64,000 nucleotides of DNA from Cliona cf. orientalis (GCA_963930775.1 OZ005695.1:2418001-2482000), one strand, 5' to 3'; shown: positions 1 to 11,380, counted from the stretch's first letter. Notes: generated by a model from the letters alone, not told the origin. Made by a program: numbers and translations.

Positions 1-57
1 CAACTCTGCAAAACTAGTGTCTAAAGATACATCAAACCATAGCTAGAGAGAAGAGAT

Positions 58-3000
58 ATGTCAGGAGCAATACCATTGAGGCAAGTTTTACTGCTAGTGC
101 TATTCCTTCTACTCTCTGCGGTGGTTCAGAGTCAGCGACAACAGAATCGTTACTACGTGAGCTCCCAGTGTCCCAGCAATAACACAGAGTGTCGGACCCT
201 TGATTGGTACTGTGAAAATGTAAGCCGCTGGATAAAGAAAGATACCACACTGCTGTTTCAAAAAGGAGTTCACTTATTAGATGGTGTCCTTATGATAAAA
301 GACTCTAAAAACTTGATCATATCTGGGGAAGGAAATATAACATCAAATACCAATAATCTTCCAGAATCTACAACCATAATCAATTGTGCACCAAATAGTG
401 GCGTACATTTTTTTCAGTCAGATGGAGTTAACATGTCTAACCTACACTTTGAATCTTGTGGAGCATTATTTCATTTTGGCAGAAAAAAGCATGTCCACAC
501 CAGTGCTGCTTTGGCATTTCTTTCAGTGCAAGACGTGCACATAAATCAGATAATTGTTAACAACTCCAAAGGATATGGACTGTTCACCTTCAATATGAAC
601 GGCTTTTTACAAAATTCTGCTTTCTTATATGCCAAAATGCATCCAAACTCATCTGGAAGTGGGAATGCCAAAATATCCTTCCAGGGTCATTTACAAACAA
701 ACTTACAACTAATATCGTCATGGTTTATGTACGGAGAAAATAGCCATCCATCATTAAGAGAAACAGCTGCTGGTGGATTAAATATATTTATAAATAGCAG
801 CATACCTGTACATATCAACATTTTCAACGTCACTGCTCAAGGAAATTCAGGAACAAATGGAAATTTGGCTCTGTATATGATAAATTATCAAACCATAGGC
901 AGTGGTAGCAGTATAGTCATTAATAACAGTTGTATTATGGGTGGTAGGGGTAAAAAGGGCGGAGGAATACGATTTTGGTCCCATATTAATATTAGCCACA
1001 AATCTGGAATGTCCTTCACTCTTGCCACCCACCCAATCCTCACAATAGTTGACTCAGTTTTCCATAACAATTCTGTCACTTCAACTGGGGGTGCTTTGTA
1101 CATAGCATTCTACAATAGTGGTACCAGCCAAAACTACGATGGAATCTTGAGGCAAGTCACAATCAAGAATAGCAACTTCTTAGAAAATGGTGGCAATGGA
1201 GCAGCTTTGGAAATTATACAGCACAGCTTATCTCATCTTCGTTCTACACCACTCTTTTATACATTAATTGAAAATTGCACATTTGAGGATAACTACGAAC
1301 CACCCAACGTCGATGGCCCAATTATAGACTTCATTAGAGTTGAAGTGTCAATATCTATGTCGACATTCGTCGGAAGCAATACAACAGTTATGACCTTGCG
1401 GAACACTATTTTGAATTTGTACAATCACATACTCTTTGCCAACAACTCTGGTGTGATAGGTGGGGCATTAAAATTATGTGATGCATCTCTAATATTTAGC
1501 CACAATGGAACAGATGTTGAGTTTATCGGTAACCGTGCACGTAAAGGTGGAGCCATTTACATACAACAGGCCTGTATGGATACCTCTCCTCTTTGTTTCT
1601 TTCAACCATCATTCCCCAAAAATACTCCTATAACTGAGTTCAGACCCCTTATGACATTTACGTTTGCGAATAACTCAGCCTATATAGCTGGTGACGCCAT
1701 TTATGGGGGCGATCTCGATCGCTGTTCAACCATAGTACCATTTAAACAGAATGAATCTCAAGAGATTCAGAGTTATCTCTTGTTCCCACACATCCTTGAC
1801 AAGGTTTTTGACATGAAAAAACAAGAGGGACCATCCTGGATCTCATCCAATCCACAACAGGTATGTTTTTGCCAAGGTTCACAGACGAATAATAATCGTT
1901 CATGTGCAACCGAAGTGGAGTCAATTGAGGTTTATCCTGGGGAGCACTTTGCAGTATCAGTCATCACTGTGGGACAAATGTATGGTTCTACTTCGGGAAT
2001 GATCAATGCTAGTTTGGAAGACGAACAAGCAAAAAGCCACACACTGCTAAAACCGAAACTCCCTGAAATGAATTCAAAATGCACGAACATGACCTTTGCC
2101 CTTCATTCAAACAGGGACAGTGCCACTATCAAATTAAGACCACTCACTTCTGAATTACTTACACGCTACAATGTTACACCTGTGGAATTTAATGTGAAAA
2201 TTCTCCAGTGTCCACTAGGATTTGAGCTTACAAAATCACCTCCTTACACATGTGCGTGCAGCCTAGCACTAAGTAAATATCTTCATGACTATAACAAATT
2301 TGGATACTCTCCAGTGATTTGCAACATAACTAGCAGAGAAATCTCCGTGCCAGCTGGGAGACTGTGGTTTGGCTGTTATGATCAGCAATATCAAAATGAC
2401 ACTGCTAACTGTAGCAGCCTCATAGTCACACCAAACTGTAATTACTATTGTAATCAAGAAAATGACATAATCAATGTGTCTATTTCCCACCTCGACAGCC
2501 AGTGTTCACTGAATCATACTGGAATAATGTGTGGAGCTTGCAAACCAGGCTTTAGCCGAATTCTAGGAAACGTTCTTGAGTGTAGAAAGGACTGCACCAA
2601 TGCAAATTTAATCATTCTAATACCATTCTTTCTTGTATCAGGTATCATTCTCATAATCATCATTATGGGACTAAATTTGACGGTTACCGAAGGTACTCTC
2701 AATGGCCTGCTTGTGTACACAATGGTCATACAGACTCATCATAGCTACTTTGCTGAGAACAATTCATCAATTTTTGGGAAAATCTGCTGGGTTTTCATAT
2801 CTTGGATTAATTTGACATTTGGAATCAGGGTTTGTTTCTACAAGGGCATGGATGCATACCAGTACACTTGGATTCTTTTTGCACATGCATTTTACTTAGT
2901 TTCGCTCCTGGCGCTGATTATATATTTGAGTAAACGATTCATCTTCTTTACAAGACTCTTTGGAAGAAACATTGTCAAGGTTCTTGCTACAATCGTCTTT

Positions 3001-3867
3001 TTACTCTACTCCAATATTATATTTGCAATCTTCATTGCATTCCAGTATGCTACTTTGCACTACTCTACACCAAACACAACCCTACACTCAAAAATGGTTT
3101 GGTACATTGACGGAAATGTGCCTTACTTGGGTCGCAAACATGCTCCACTGTATATCGTGGCACTATTCTGGTCAATGGCTGTATGCTTTTATCTAATCTC
3201 TCTAATGCTTATCCAGTGCCTTCAGAGGCATGCGCAGCCCAATGTCTGGTGTCTTCGTTGGATTGTGAAACTCAAGCCATTTTACGATGCATACACTGGA
3301 CCTTGTCGAGATAGCTATCGATTTTGGCCAGGATTTCTTCTCTTCATGAGGACAGGGCTATACATCCTGAACTCAACTATCCCAGCCTATAGTGTTGTGT
3401 TTTTCCAACTCAAGATGCTCATAACTGCTGCCATATGTGTCCTCATTATGTCATTAGCTTGTATCTTCCCGCACGGAGTTTACAAACGGTGGCCATTGAA
3501 TATCTTGGAATTTTCATTTCTTTTGAACCTCTGCATAACAAGTGGAATCCTAGGCTTAAGTTCACATTCACGACAAAGATTCTATGCTGTAAATACTTCC
3601 ATCAGTATCTCAGCATTTACATTTCTTGGGATACTGGTATATCACTCTTACCGGCGAATAAAAGATACAAAGCTGTGGAGAAAATTCACTACGTGGTTAT
3701 CAGTCCGATCACGAATATCTCACATTGTTCAAAGAGCCAAACAATCGAATGAGGCCAGTGAGGCTTTCAACAGCAGCTCAGGCACTGAGAGGGCTTTCCT
3801 GCTACCCCAGTCACTGCCATCTGTCGTGAGGTTTGATCAATGCCGTGAACCACTAGTTGAGGCGTAG
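58..3867 (+). CDS. Intronless beta-helix / multi-TM receptor-like protein 1 (1269 aa)
   Basis: Single uninterrupted reading frame with an N-terminal hydrophobic signal peptide (about residues 8-25). The ectodomain to about residue 600 has repeated short strands with GGA/GGG turns and N-glycosylation sites, as in a right-handed parallel beta-helix. A cysteine-rich stretch follows, then a module near residues 815-850 with the motif TGIMCGACKPGF. From about residue 850 there are roughly nine hydrophobic helices; the first ends in GLNLTVTEGTLNGLLVY. A cytosolic tail of about 70 residues follows. It is a clear paralogue of the next gene. The architecture suggests a cell-surface receptor or adhesion protein, but ligand and signalling route are unknown. 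No characterised family is recognised by name. The start follows from the signal peptide; an in-frame 5' extension cannot be excluded so close to the window edge. Confidence 0.85.
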   Translation: MSGAIPLRQVLLLVLFLLLSAVVQSQRQQNRYYVSSQCPSNNTECRTLDWYCENVSRWIKKDTTLLFQKGVHLLDGVLMIKDSKNLIISGEGNITSNTNNLPESTTIINCAPNSGVHFFQSDGVNMSNLHFESCGALFHFGRKKHVHTSAALAFLSVQDVHINQIIVNNSKGYGLFTFNMNGFLQNSAFLYAKMHPNSSGSGNAKISFQGHLQTNLQLISSWFMYGENSHPSLRETAAGGLNIFINSSIPVHINIFNVTAQGNSGTNGNLALYMINYQTIGSGSSIVINNSCIMGGRGKKGGGIRFWSHINISHKSGMSFTLATHPILTIVDSVFHNNSVTSTGGALYIAFYNSGTSQNYDGILRQVTIKNSNFLENGGNGAALEIIQHSLSHLRSTPLFYTLIENCTFEDNYEPPNVDGPIIDFIRVEVSISMSTFVGSNTTVMTLRNTILNLYNHILFANNSGVIGGALKLCDASLIFSHNGTDVEFIGNRARKGGAIYIQQACMDTSPLCFFQPSFPKNTPITEFRPLMTFTFANNSAYIAGDAIYGGDLDRCSTIVPFKQNESQEIQSYLLFPHILDKVFDMKKQEGPSWISSNPQQVCFCQGSQTNNNRSCATEVESIEVYPGEHFAVSVITVGQMYGSTSGMINASLEDEQAKSHTLLKPKLPEMNSKCTNMTFALHSNRDSATIKLRPLTSELLTRYNVTPVEFNVKILQCPLGFELTKSPPYTCACSLALSKYLHDYNKFGYSPVICNITSREISVPAGRLWFGCYDQQYQNDTANCSSLIVTPNCNYYCNQENDIINVSISHLDSQCSLNHTGIMCGACKPGFSRILGNVLECRKDCTNANLIILIPFFLVSGIILIIIIMGLNLTVTEGTLNGLLVYTMVIQTHHSYFAENNSSIFGKICWVFISWINLTFGIRVCFYKGMDAYQYTWILFAHAFYLVSLLALIIYLSKRFIFFTRLFGRNIVKVLATIVFLLYSNIIFAIFIAFQYATLHYSTPNTTLHSKMVWYIDGNVPYLGRKHAPLYIVALFWSMAVCFYLISLMLIQCLQRHAQPNVWCLRWIVKLKPFYDAYTGPCRDSYRFWPGFLLFMRTGLYILNSTIPAYSVVFFQLKMLITAAICVLIMSLACIFPHGVYKRWPLNILEFSFLLNLCITSGILGLSSHSRQRFYAVNTSISISAFTFLGILVYHSYRRIKDTKLWRKFTTWLSVRSRISHIVQRAKQSNEASEAFNSSSGTERAFLLPQSLPSVVRFDQCREPLVEA

Positions 3868-4583
3868 GCCTACAATATTATTATTACAGTATAGCTACTA
3901 TGGTATATTTGCATGCATGACTAGTGTTGCTAAAATTCTTCTTATATCTGTAGTTTGTAGTATTATGACATTGTGTGTGTTTACGTGTATGCATGGACAT
4001 ATTCACAATATTCAAATCTGCATTTTATGCATGTCAACTGACTATTCAAAATGTACACATATACTGAGTGAAATTATTCACCATTGCAATGCTCGTGCAT
4101 GCAGAGCCAGTAATACATGCTTAGTTTTTACAAAATCAATGCACTGGCTTCTGTAGTGCAGTATCATACTATTACAGTTTGCATAATAATATGCATTAAC
4201 TGAATATTAGCTGCTGCATGGCAAGGGCTTATAGACTTCTAACTGAAACCAAACCTTTCACATTGAGTAAACATCTGTATTATGATGATTGTAGTTATGC
4301 ATACATAAATAGCTACCATGTGGTGCCACCATTATCGTACTACTTATCATAAACCATGCAATTGCCTGGCGTATGCACAGTGACAAACACTACTGTTGCA
4401 TGACATAAAAGATGTTTACCTGGAGCATTAGTAAAGTGTGACACATTATCGTTATTGCCAACTGCTTTATGAAAATTCCCAAATGAACAACAAATGGATT
4501 TGGGGGGTATTCTTGCCAATTAAATTGTAGGCTTAGACTATACACAGATTGGCTTTATTATACACTGCAAGAAGAGATTAGTC
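3868..4583. other. Intergenic region between receptor genes 1 and 2
   Basis: AT-rich spacer of about 0.7 kb holding the 3' UTR of receptor gene 1 and the upstream region of receptor gene 2. A 99-codon open frame overlaps its start but lacks any recognisable domain and is judged chance. No RNA gene or mobile element is seen. Confidence 0.5.
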
Positions 4584-7500
4584 ATGTGTTTGATGATCAT
4601 GGCAAATCTGTTCAAGAGATCTCATCTGAAGGTGTACATGCTCATTTTGTTCTTTTTATTCTTGTTCCCTCATGATGCTAGGAGCCAACAACAGATCCTT
4701 TTTGTGAAAGTCAGCGCTGATCATCCGTGTCCAAATAACAGGCAGATTGTTGAGTGTCAAACATTGGACTGGTATGCTAACAAGTCCAATTGTTCATTTA
4801 TGTCAAACAAGCAAATGCTTTTCGAAGATGGCGTTCATTTATTACAGAAATTTATCACTGTTAGTGGGTGTATGAACTTCGTTATGACTGGGAATGGGAC
4901 TGTATTACGAAGTAGCGATGGCTACTCCCGTCCGACTAGCACAATAAATTGTAGCAGAGAGACTAACAGTGGTCTGTTCTTTTCGTACGGAAGCAACATT
5001 CACATCCGTAATCTAGAACTCAGATCTTGTAGTGGACAGTACACCCTAGAATCATACTTCAATTTTGCAGGCTCCTTGGCTTTCAATGTAGTACAGGATA
5101 TTACTTTGGATCAGATTCTTATCCGGAATGCCATGGGCTATGGTCTTCATACTACTGATTGTAGTGGTGCACTTCATGTGCTAGATTCAGCATTCTTGCA
5201 TGCAAGAAAACACAAAAAGGTTAATGATAGTGCAAATGCAAAATTCTTCTTTGGTGAACTAATGACTAATATTTCTGTTACTACAACTCTGATCATCAAG
5301 TCCTCATGGTTTATGTATGGAGAAACAACAGGACTCTACAATGCAGCTGGAGGATTAAACGTGTTTATTCATCGCCCGAGGGTTCATGTTAGAATGACAA
5401 ATATCACAGCCCAAGGAAATACGGGAGAAAATGGAGGGAACATAGCATTGTTCCTTGTAGTATTTACTTTGAATGTGAACAGCGGTGATATCGTTCTCAG
5501 TCACAGTCGAGTGATCGATGGAACAGCGGCAAAAGGAGGTGGACTGAGGTTCTGGTCAAAACAGAATCAAACAAGTGCATGGGACCACTGTGTTGAAAAA
5601 TCTATTGACCAACAATTATTCATCATAAACGACACGCTTTTTCATAACAACACTGCAACAATAACTGGTGGTGCAATGTATGTGGCGTACTATCACATTA
5701 ACAGTGAGGTACATAGTGGCATTGAGGGACAGGTTACTATTAGCCACTGCAAATTTACACACAACATTGCCAATGGAGCAGCTATGGAAATTGTACAGTA
5801 CAGTTCATCATACCACCACATGACACATTGGTTTCAAACATCACTCGAAATGTGCTCCTTTGAATATAATTTCACACCATTGAACAATGATGGACCAGTC
5901 CTGGATTTTATCTCCATTGATGTGACAATGTCTCACTGTATGATCATAGGAAGCAATACCACTGCTATAGCTCTAAGGAATACGTACCTTAATCTGCTTG
6001 GGGATATACGCTTTGAAAACAACTCTGCAAGGGTTGGAGGAGCACTGAAAGTTTGTGAAGCATCGCTCCTTTTTGTCCACAATGGTACACATGTCAGGTT
6101 TCTAAACAATAAAGCTCAAAAAGGAGGTGCAGTATATGTGCAACAGTCATGTACGGACACATGGCCCCTCTGTTTTATTCAGGTAGCTGTATCCAAGGAT
6201 ATTCCAGTAGTGGAGTTCATCAAGTGGATGCAAGTTGAATTCATTAACAACTCAGCTTCAATTGCAGGAGATGGATTGTATGGTGGTGACTTGGATATGT
6301 GTTCCACTATTGTACCTTATAAAATGAACAATACTCAACAGCGCAGCAACTATTTGTATTCAAAAACCATTTTCTTGGGTGGAATATTCAAACATTATCA
6401 ACAGAATGGGCCATCTTGGATCTCATCAAATCCTCGAGGAGTGTGCTTTTGCAATGAATCACATAATAATATGACATTGTACGATCTCACTTCCAGCACA
6501 TGTTCCAATACAAAGTATATCAAAAGCTATCCTGGAGAAACATTCACAATATCAGTTATTCCCGTTGGACAGATGAATGGTGCCACAATAGGAACAATTG
6601 ACACTATCCTGGATGAGGAGAGTGAAAGTCACTACTTAAACGTAAGTAGATTAAACAGTCGACAGCACTCACATGCCACGTGTGTCCAATTATCCATCAC
6701 TCTGAACTCCGATAGAAACAGTGCCCTAATTGACTTCAAACCAGTTACAGTAGAAATCGCTACAAAATTTGAAACTGAAACAGTCAACTTAACCGTTCAA
6801 CTTCTTCGTTGCCCCCTGGGTTTTCAGCTGAGCACTGCTCCACCATACAACTGTATTTGCAGTCCACTACTTTCAGAACCATCCATGTATGATCCACAGG
6901 TCACTTGTGATATAACTTCACAGACTATTTCCTTCCAACAGAAACAGCTCTGGTTTGGCTGCCTTGATGATGATGAACGGCAATTTCACAACGCATCCTC
7001 AACTTGTACCGATACTGTAGTTGCCACTTGCGATTTGTACTGCCGCAGTGCAGAGAATGCTAGCAACACGACTGTTACGATATCAGTTGCAGATATTGAT
7101 AGCCAATGCCTACCCGGTCACACGGGGATAGCGTGTGGAGCCTGTAAGCCTGAATACAGCCGAATTCTAGGAGGAACAACCAAGTGTCGAAGAAAGTGTA
7201 CCAATAAGAAATTTCCACTTATTCTAATCATCTTCATTGCTTCTGGGTTTGTAATCGTCATGGTTATTATTGCGCTGAACCTGACAATCACTGAGGGAAC
7301 ACTCAATGGTCTCCTTGTGTACACAAACGTTATCCAGACTTACTTTGTGGAGCCAGAATTTTCTGGATTTGGTAAAATCTGTTGGATTTTCATTTCATGG
7401 ATCAATTTATCACTAGGAATAAGAACATGCTTCTACAGAGGAATGGATGCTTATCAACAAATTTGGATACTTTTTGCACAGGTTTTCTACTACCTTTTCA

Positions 7501-8429
7501 TTTTCATTTTGATAATCTTCCTTAGTCGAAAATTCATGGTCATTACAAGGCTCTTTGGAAGAAATATCATCAAAGTTCTTGCTACTCTTGTTTTCTTGCT
7601 CTATTCCAACCTTCAATTCGTAACTCTCAATACATTCCGGTATGAAATTTTATCAATAGATACATCTAATGGCACTAACTATACTAAATTGGTCTGGTAT
7701 TTTGATGGAAATGTGCCCTACTTTGGATTTAAACACGCTATGCTCTTCATTGTCGCTGTGATCTGCACAATAGCAATGCTCATTTTTGTCTTCTCGTTAT
7801 TTCTCATCCAATGCCTTCAGAAACAGTCTCACCTGTGGTTTCTCCGATGGGTCGACAGATGGAGACCATTCTATGAAGCTTGCAATGGACCCTGTCATGA
7901 CAACTATCGATTTTGGCCAGGATTTCTTCTTTTCATGAGAAGTGGTCTTTATATCGTAAATTCTCTGATACCATCCTATATCGATGCAATGCTTCGGATA
8001 AAGATGCTCATCACCACTGCTGTCTTTATCATCATCATGAGCCTCTCTTGCATTTTTCCAAAAGGTGTCTACAAAAGATGGCCACTGAATATCTTAGAAT
8101 TCTCATTCTATCTGAATCTTTGCATCACAAGTGCCATCCTGAGCTTAAGTTATGATAGTCACCTGAATAAAGCTGCTGTCTATACCTCTGTCAGTATCTC
8201 GGCCCTAACCTTTTTTGGCATATTGGTATATCACCTTCATAGCCAAATAAAGGGGACTACAATTTACAAAAGGATTGCAACTAGCTTAAGATATTGGCAT
8301 TCTCGACCCTATTGTTGTACAAGGAGGTTCAAAGGTGATGATGACGAAAGAGATCCACTATTATCACAGCAACCAATGCCATCAGTTGACAAGTTTAATC
8401 AATCCTGTGAACCACTGGTGGATGAATAA
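4584..8429 (+). CDS. Intronless beta-helix / multi-TM receptor-like protein 2 (1281 aa)
   Basis: Tandem paralogue of the upstream gene with the same layout. It has a signal anchor-like N-terminus (hydrophobic run near residues 18-31), a glycosylation-rich beta-helical ectodomain to about residue 620, a cysteine-rich linker, and the module TGIACGACKPEYSRILGG near residue 850. About nine membrane helices follow from residue 876, the first followed by LNLTITEGTLNGLLVY. Conserved later motifs are YRFWPGFLLFMR and GVYKRWPLNILEFSF, both shared with gene 1. The tail contains a DERDPLL stretch that resembles an acidic dileucine sorting signal (inference). In-frame ATGs at 4584, 4596 and 4602 are possible starts; the third leaves a shorter N-terminus before the hydrophobic run. 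No introns are visible, unlike the neighbouring conserved genes. Function unknown. Confidence 0.85.
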   Translation: MCLMIMANLFKRSHLKVYMLILFFLFLFPHDARSQQQILFVKVSADHPCPNNRQIVECQTLDWYANKSNCSFMSNKQMLFEDGVHLLQKFITVSGCMNFVMTGNGTVLRSSDGYSRPTSTINCSRETNSGLFFSYGSNIHIRNLELRSCSGQYTLESYFNFAGSLAFNVVQDITLDQILIRNAMGYGLHTTDCSGALHVLDSAFLHARKHKKVNDSANAKFFFGELMTNISVTTTLIIKSSWFMYGETTGLYNAAGGLNVFIHRPRVHVRMTNITAQGNTGENGGNIALFLVVFTLNVNSGDIVLSHSRVIDGTAAKGGGLRFWSKQNQTSAWDHCVEKSIDQQLFIINDTLFHNNTATITGGAMYVAYYHINSEVHSGIEGQVTISHCKFTHNIANGAAMEIVQYSSSYHHMTHWFQTSLEMCSFEYNFTPLNNDGPVLDFISIDVTMSHCMIIGSNTTAIALRNTYLNLLGDIRFENNSARVGGALKVCEASLLFVHNGTHVRFLNNKAQKGGAVYVQQSCTDTWPLCFIQVAVSKDIPVVEFIKWMQVEFINNSASIAGDGLYGGDLDMCSTIVPYKMNNTQQRSNYLYSKTIFLGGIFKHYQQNGPSWISSNPRGVCFCNESHNNMTLYDLTSSTCSNTKYIKSYPGETFTISVIPVGQMNGATIGTIDTILDEESESHYLNVSRLNSRQHSHATCVQLSITLNSDRNSALIDFKPVTVEIATKFETETVNLTVQLLRCPLGFQLSTAPPYNCICSPLLSEPSMYDPQVTCDITSQTISFQQKQLWFGCLDDDERQFHNASSTCTDTVVATCDLYCRSAENASNTTVTISVADIDSQCLPGHTGIACGACKPEYSRILGGTTKCRRKCTNKKFPLILIIFIASGFVIVMVIIALNLTITEGTLNGLLVYTNVIQTYFVEPEFSGFGKICWIFISWINLSLGIRTCFYRGMDAYQQIWILFAQVFYYLFIFILIIFLSRKFMVITRLFGRNIIKVLATLVFLLYSNLQFVTLNTFRYEILSIDTSNGTNYTKLVWYFDGNVPYFGFKHAMLFIVAVICTIAMLIFVFSLFLIQCLQKQSHLWFLRWVDRWRPFYEACNGPCHDNYRFWPGFLLFMRSGLYIVNSLIPSYIDAMLRIKMLITTAVFIIIMSLSCIFPKGVYKRWPLNILEFSFYLNLCITSAILSLSYDSHLNKAAVYTSVSISALTFFGILVYHLHSQIKGTTIYKRIATSLRYWHSRPYCCTRRFKGDDDERDPLLSQQPMPSVDKFNQSCEPLVDE

Positions 8430-8957
8430 GGGATAGTCATGCACTATAACATGGTTGCTATCATGATTATACTGACAATATGTGATTGAAAAGGTATATT
8501 ATAGCAAGCCATAATAAATAATATAGCTAGTAGTTATAGTTTAATAATTACCGTGATTATTAAATTTTGGATAAATGACTACTTGCTTTGAATGTACGCA
8601 TAAGTCCTCAGGATTTACCAGAAACAGACTGACATAATAATATTATCTACATGCACTACTTGCTCTCGTATGTACAATCATGAATCAAATTAAAACCCCC
8701 AGTCCACAACACCTTATACGCATGCGCATGTTGGAGGGGATTGCGTGGGTGTATGCGCACGTAATGCATGCCTTTGTGATGAGTACACATGCTTGGTTCC
8801 TTGTTTGGAGATATTACATGCATGCGTGACCGTTGATGTCGATAGAAGACCCCCTCTACTAGATATATCTATGGTGAGTGAATATTATGAATTTGTCGCT
8901 GACTGAAAGACTCCTTCTGAAGTTCATGCGTTGTGATAAACTTTATTAGCTAATACT
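8430..8957. other. Intergenic region between receptor genes 2 and 3
   Basis: About 0.5 kb, AT-rich at the left. A patch near 8700-8830 is rich in alternating purine-pyrimidine and CATGCG-type palindromes. It presumably holds the 3' end of receptor gene 2 and the promoter of receptor gene 3; no TATA box, RNA gene or element is assigned. Confidence 0.4.
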
Positions 8958-10970
8958 ATGTCGCTGCCCCACCTATACTTCTTTACATTCGTCCTGGCCA
9001 CTGTTGTGCTGGCTACAACAGCATCTCGGCGTGGAGTTGCCCCGCCCTTGCAAGCCACCATGAACTCCCGGGTGAGCCGCTCTCTTCAATTCTCAGACGG
9101 CAAGAATCAAACCTGTGAGTGTCCACCAGTGTTCAGTAATGGGGCTCTCAACTGTGATCCCTTCTCCTGTGAGTGGACTCTCCAGAATGGGTACTGGCTT
9201 GGACTTTCACCGGAATTCAACGATACCTTGGTGGTGGCCCTCTGTCCAACCGACTATTGCTACACCAACAATACTGCTAGTGATTTGCGTATTCCCGCAA
9301 TAAATGCTATCTCTAATGCTGATGCGTTCATATGTGGACGTCTCAATAGGACTGGTGTGCTGTGTGGGGAGTGTATTGAGGGGTATGCCCCTGCAATCAA
9401 TTCAGATACAAACGAGTGTGTGAGCTGTTCCCCGAGTGAGGAGAGAATAAACTTCCTCTACTACATCTTGGTTGTGTATCTACCACTCCTTTTGCTGTTC
9501 CTTTTCATCATCATTTTCAACATTCGTCTCACGAGTGGTCCTGCGAATGCATTCATTTTGTATGCTCAAGTCGTGTCCACCACATTTGATCTCAACGCTG
9601 ATGGTCAGATTCCCTTAAACACCATCTATCCTTATGTTGACCGCTTGCTTAGGGTCTATCGCATTCCTTATAACATCTTCAATCTCAATTTCATCTCAAA
9701 TGTCCTCCCTCCGTTCTGCCTTAGTCATAGGCTAAACTCACTTGATGTCATTGCCCTGAATTACATTGTGACCATTTTCCCGCTGATGATGATATTACTA
9801 GTTGTACTGGCCTACAAGTGTCCGTGCTTTCGTAGGATAAAGTTCAAAAGTTGCGGGCAGTTTCTCCACAGGCGAGGGTGGCGATTGCAACTGGCTAATT
9901 CCCTCGTACATGCGTTCGCAGCATTCATCCTACTCTCCTACACTCGCTTCTGCCTCATATCAGCATTTCTCGTAGGCCTTCAGCCCCTATGGAACGAACA
10001 AGGGGAGTACGTCGGACACCAGAGGCTCTATTTTGCCGGCCAGTTCACGAGCTATGATACTACCTACACTTTACGCTATGGACTACCAGCGTACCTGGTA
10101 TTTGCAACTTTCATAGCCATACCGCCAATTCTTTTGCTAGGCTTTCCCATAAGATGGCTAGAAAAATTGATACTAAAAGTGAAGTGGTTGAGAGATATCT
10201 ATCCATTCGACAAGGTCAATATTCTCCTGGACACATTTCAAGGATGCTTTAAGAATAACCGGAGGTTTTTTGCTGGGTTATACTTCCTATTCCGACTTGC
10301 ACTGTACGCTACGTACATGTTGACTGATACTTGGCTGCTGCAGTACACCATACAACAAATCCTAGTCACTCTATATATCGTACTGATAGCCATTCTTTGG
10401 CCTTACAAGCGCAACTTCATCAACTATGTCGACATTGCGATTTTTGCCAACATGGGAATCTTAAACATCCTTAGCCTCTATCTCATCGATTTCAACCAAA
10501 TAACACCCAATCTTCCACTTCCCGTCGAAGTCTTTGTCCTCCAGTACATCCTGATCTTTGCTCCTCTCGTGTACATGATAGCCTACATCGTATGGTATTT
10601 GACCAAGCCCTATCATCGGAGCATACAGCTGAAGGCAAAGCGCACCTATAGGTGGTTGAAAAGCAGACAACTACTACGCATACGCAAGATATCAGAAACT
10701 GAAACAGCCACCGGTATAATTGGTGATCATGATCCTCTAAGTGAAGCAGATTCCAATTTGGATGGTATTCTTGAGAGGGCAACAGAACGTAACACGTACA
10801 AGCAGAACCCTGCTGTGGACTACAGTGTGATTGTGGCGCCACCCAATGGTCACTCGGTGCAGGGATCAAGCCGGGGGGTCATCCCGGGAACAGGCTCCAC
10901 TACTGTGGCATTGGAAGATAACGAAGACTCATTTGGAACACCTTACCACAAAATAAATGGAGAACCTTGA
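8958..10970 (+). CDS. Short intronless multi-TM receptor-like protein 3, without beta-helix (670 aa)
   Basis: Signal peptide at about residues 5-22, then a short ectodomain of only about 140 residues. That ectodomain contains the family's membrane-proximal parts: a W..G segment followed by CPTDYC, and TGVLCGECIEGYAPAIN. From about residue 165 there are about nine hydrophobic helices. The segment NIRLTSGPANAFILYAQVV aligns with the N-L-T-x-x-x-G-T-L-N motif of the larger paralogues, and RRFFAGLYFLFR with their YRFWPGFLLFMR. The long beta-helix is absent, so this may be the minimal core of the family. The tail of about 120 residues is polar. An AATAAA signal lies 10 bases past the stop. Function unknown. 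Confidence 0.85.
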   Translation: MSLPHLYFFTFVLATVVLATTASRRGVAPPLQATMNSRVSRSLQFSDGKNQTCECPPVFSNGALNCDPFSCEWTLQNGYWLGLSPEFNDTLVVALCPTDYCYTNNTASDLRIPAINAISNADAFICGRLNRTGVLCGECIEGYAPAINSDTNECVSCSPSEERINFLYYILVVYLPLLLLFLFIIIFNIRLTSGPANAFILYAQVVSTTFDLNADGQIPLNTIYPYVDRLLRVYRIPYNIFNLNFISNVLPPFCLSHRLNSLDVIALNYIVTIFPLMMILLVVLAYKCPCFRRIKFKSCGQFLHRRGWRLQLANSLVHAFAAFILLSYTRFCLISAFLVGLQPLWNEQGEYVGHQRLYFAGQFTSYDTTYTLRYGLPAYLVFATFIAIPPILLLGFPIRWLEKLILKVKWLRDIYPFDKVNILLDTFQGCFKNNRRFFAGLYFLFRLALYATYMLTDTWLLQYTIQQILVTLYIVLIAILWPYKRNFINYVDIAIFANMGILNILSLYLIDFNQITPNLPLPVEVFVLQYILIFAPLVYMIAYIVWYLTKPYHRSIQLKAKRTYRWLKSRQLLRIRKISETETATGIIGDHDPLSEADSNLDGILERATERNTYKQNPAVDYSVIVAPPNGHSVQGSSRGVIPGTGSTTVALEDNEDSFGTPYHKINGEP

Positions 10971-10979
10971 CCAGTGTAC

Positions 10980-10985
10980 AATAAA
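10980..10985 (+). promoter_or_regulatory. Putative polyadenylation signal of receptor gene 3
   Basis: Canonical AATAAA hexamer 10 bases past the stop codon of the 670-aa receptor gene. The roughly 400 bp to the convergent GGA gene contain nothing else recognisable. Confidence 0.45.
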
Positions 10986-11380
10986 AATTTTTGGTGTCGA
11001 TGCAATGAAAATTGTAGGATTTGGTATAATATATAGCTATTGCCTGATCTGCTACTATAGAAGTATTAATAATTATTGCAGATTAGCATCAATGCCAAGT
11101 CTGTATAATAGGCCTTAACTTGCTTATGCTTGCATTGGTCATGAGATTTTGTTCAAACCACTGATCCGCTACTAGGGATATTATATAATACTAATTAGCA
11201 TTGTCCCACTGCAAGCCACAATGAACACTTGATTCAAAGGGTGAAACCCAATCACCAAAATTAGGCAGTATATACAAAGTAACACGAACACACACTTATG
11301 CAAAGAACACCATTGTGTCATATAACTGGAATAATAATATTGCCATAATCTCTCTAGTGTCTGTGTCTGGGGTTGCCCGC

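Noticed and set aside
3857..4156. 99-codon open frame after receptor gene 1
   Set aside because: Overlaps the receptor stop, has no domain or homologous frame downstream of gene 2, and is AT-rich non-coding in character.
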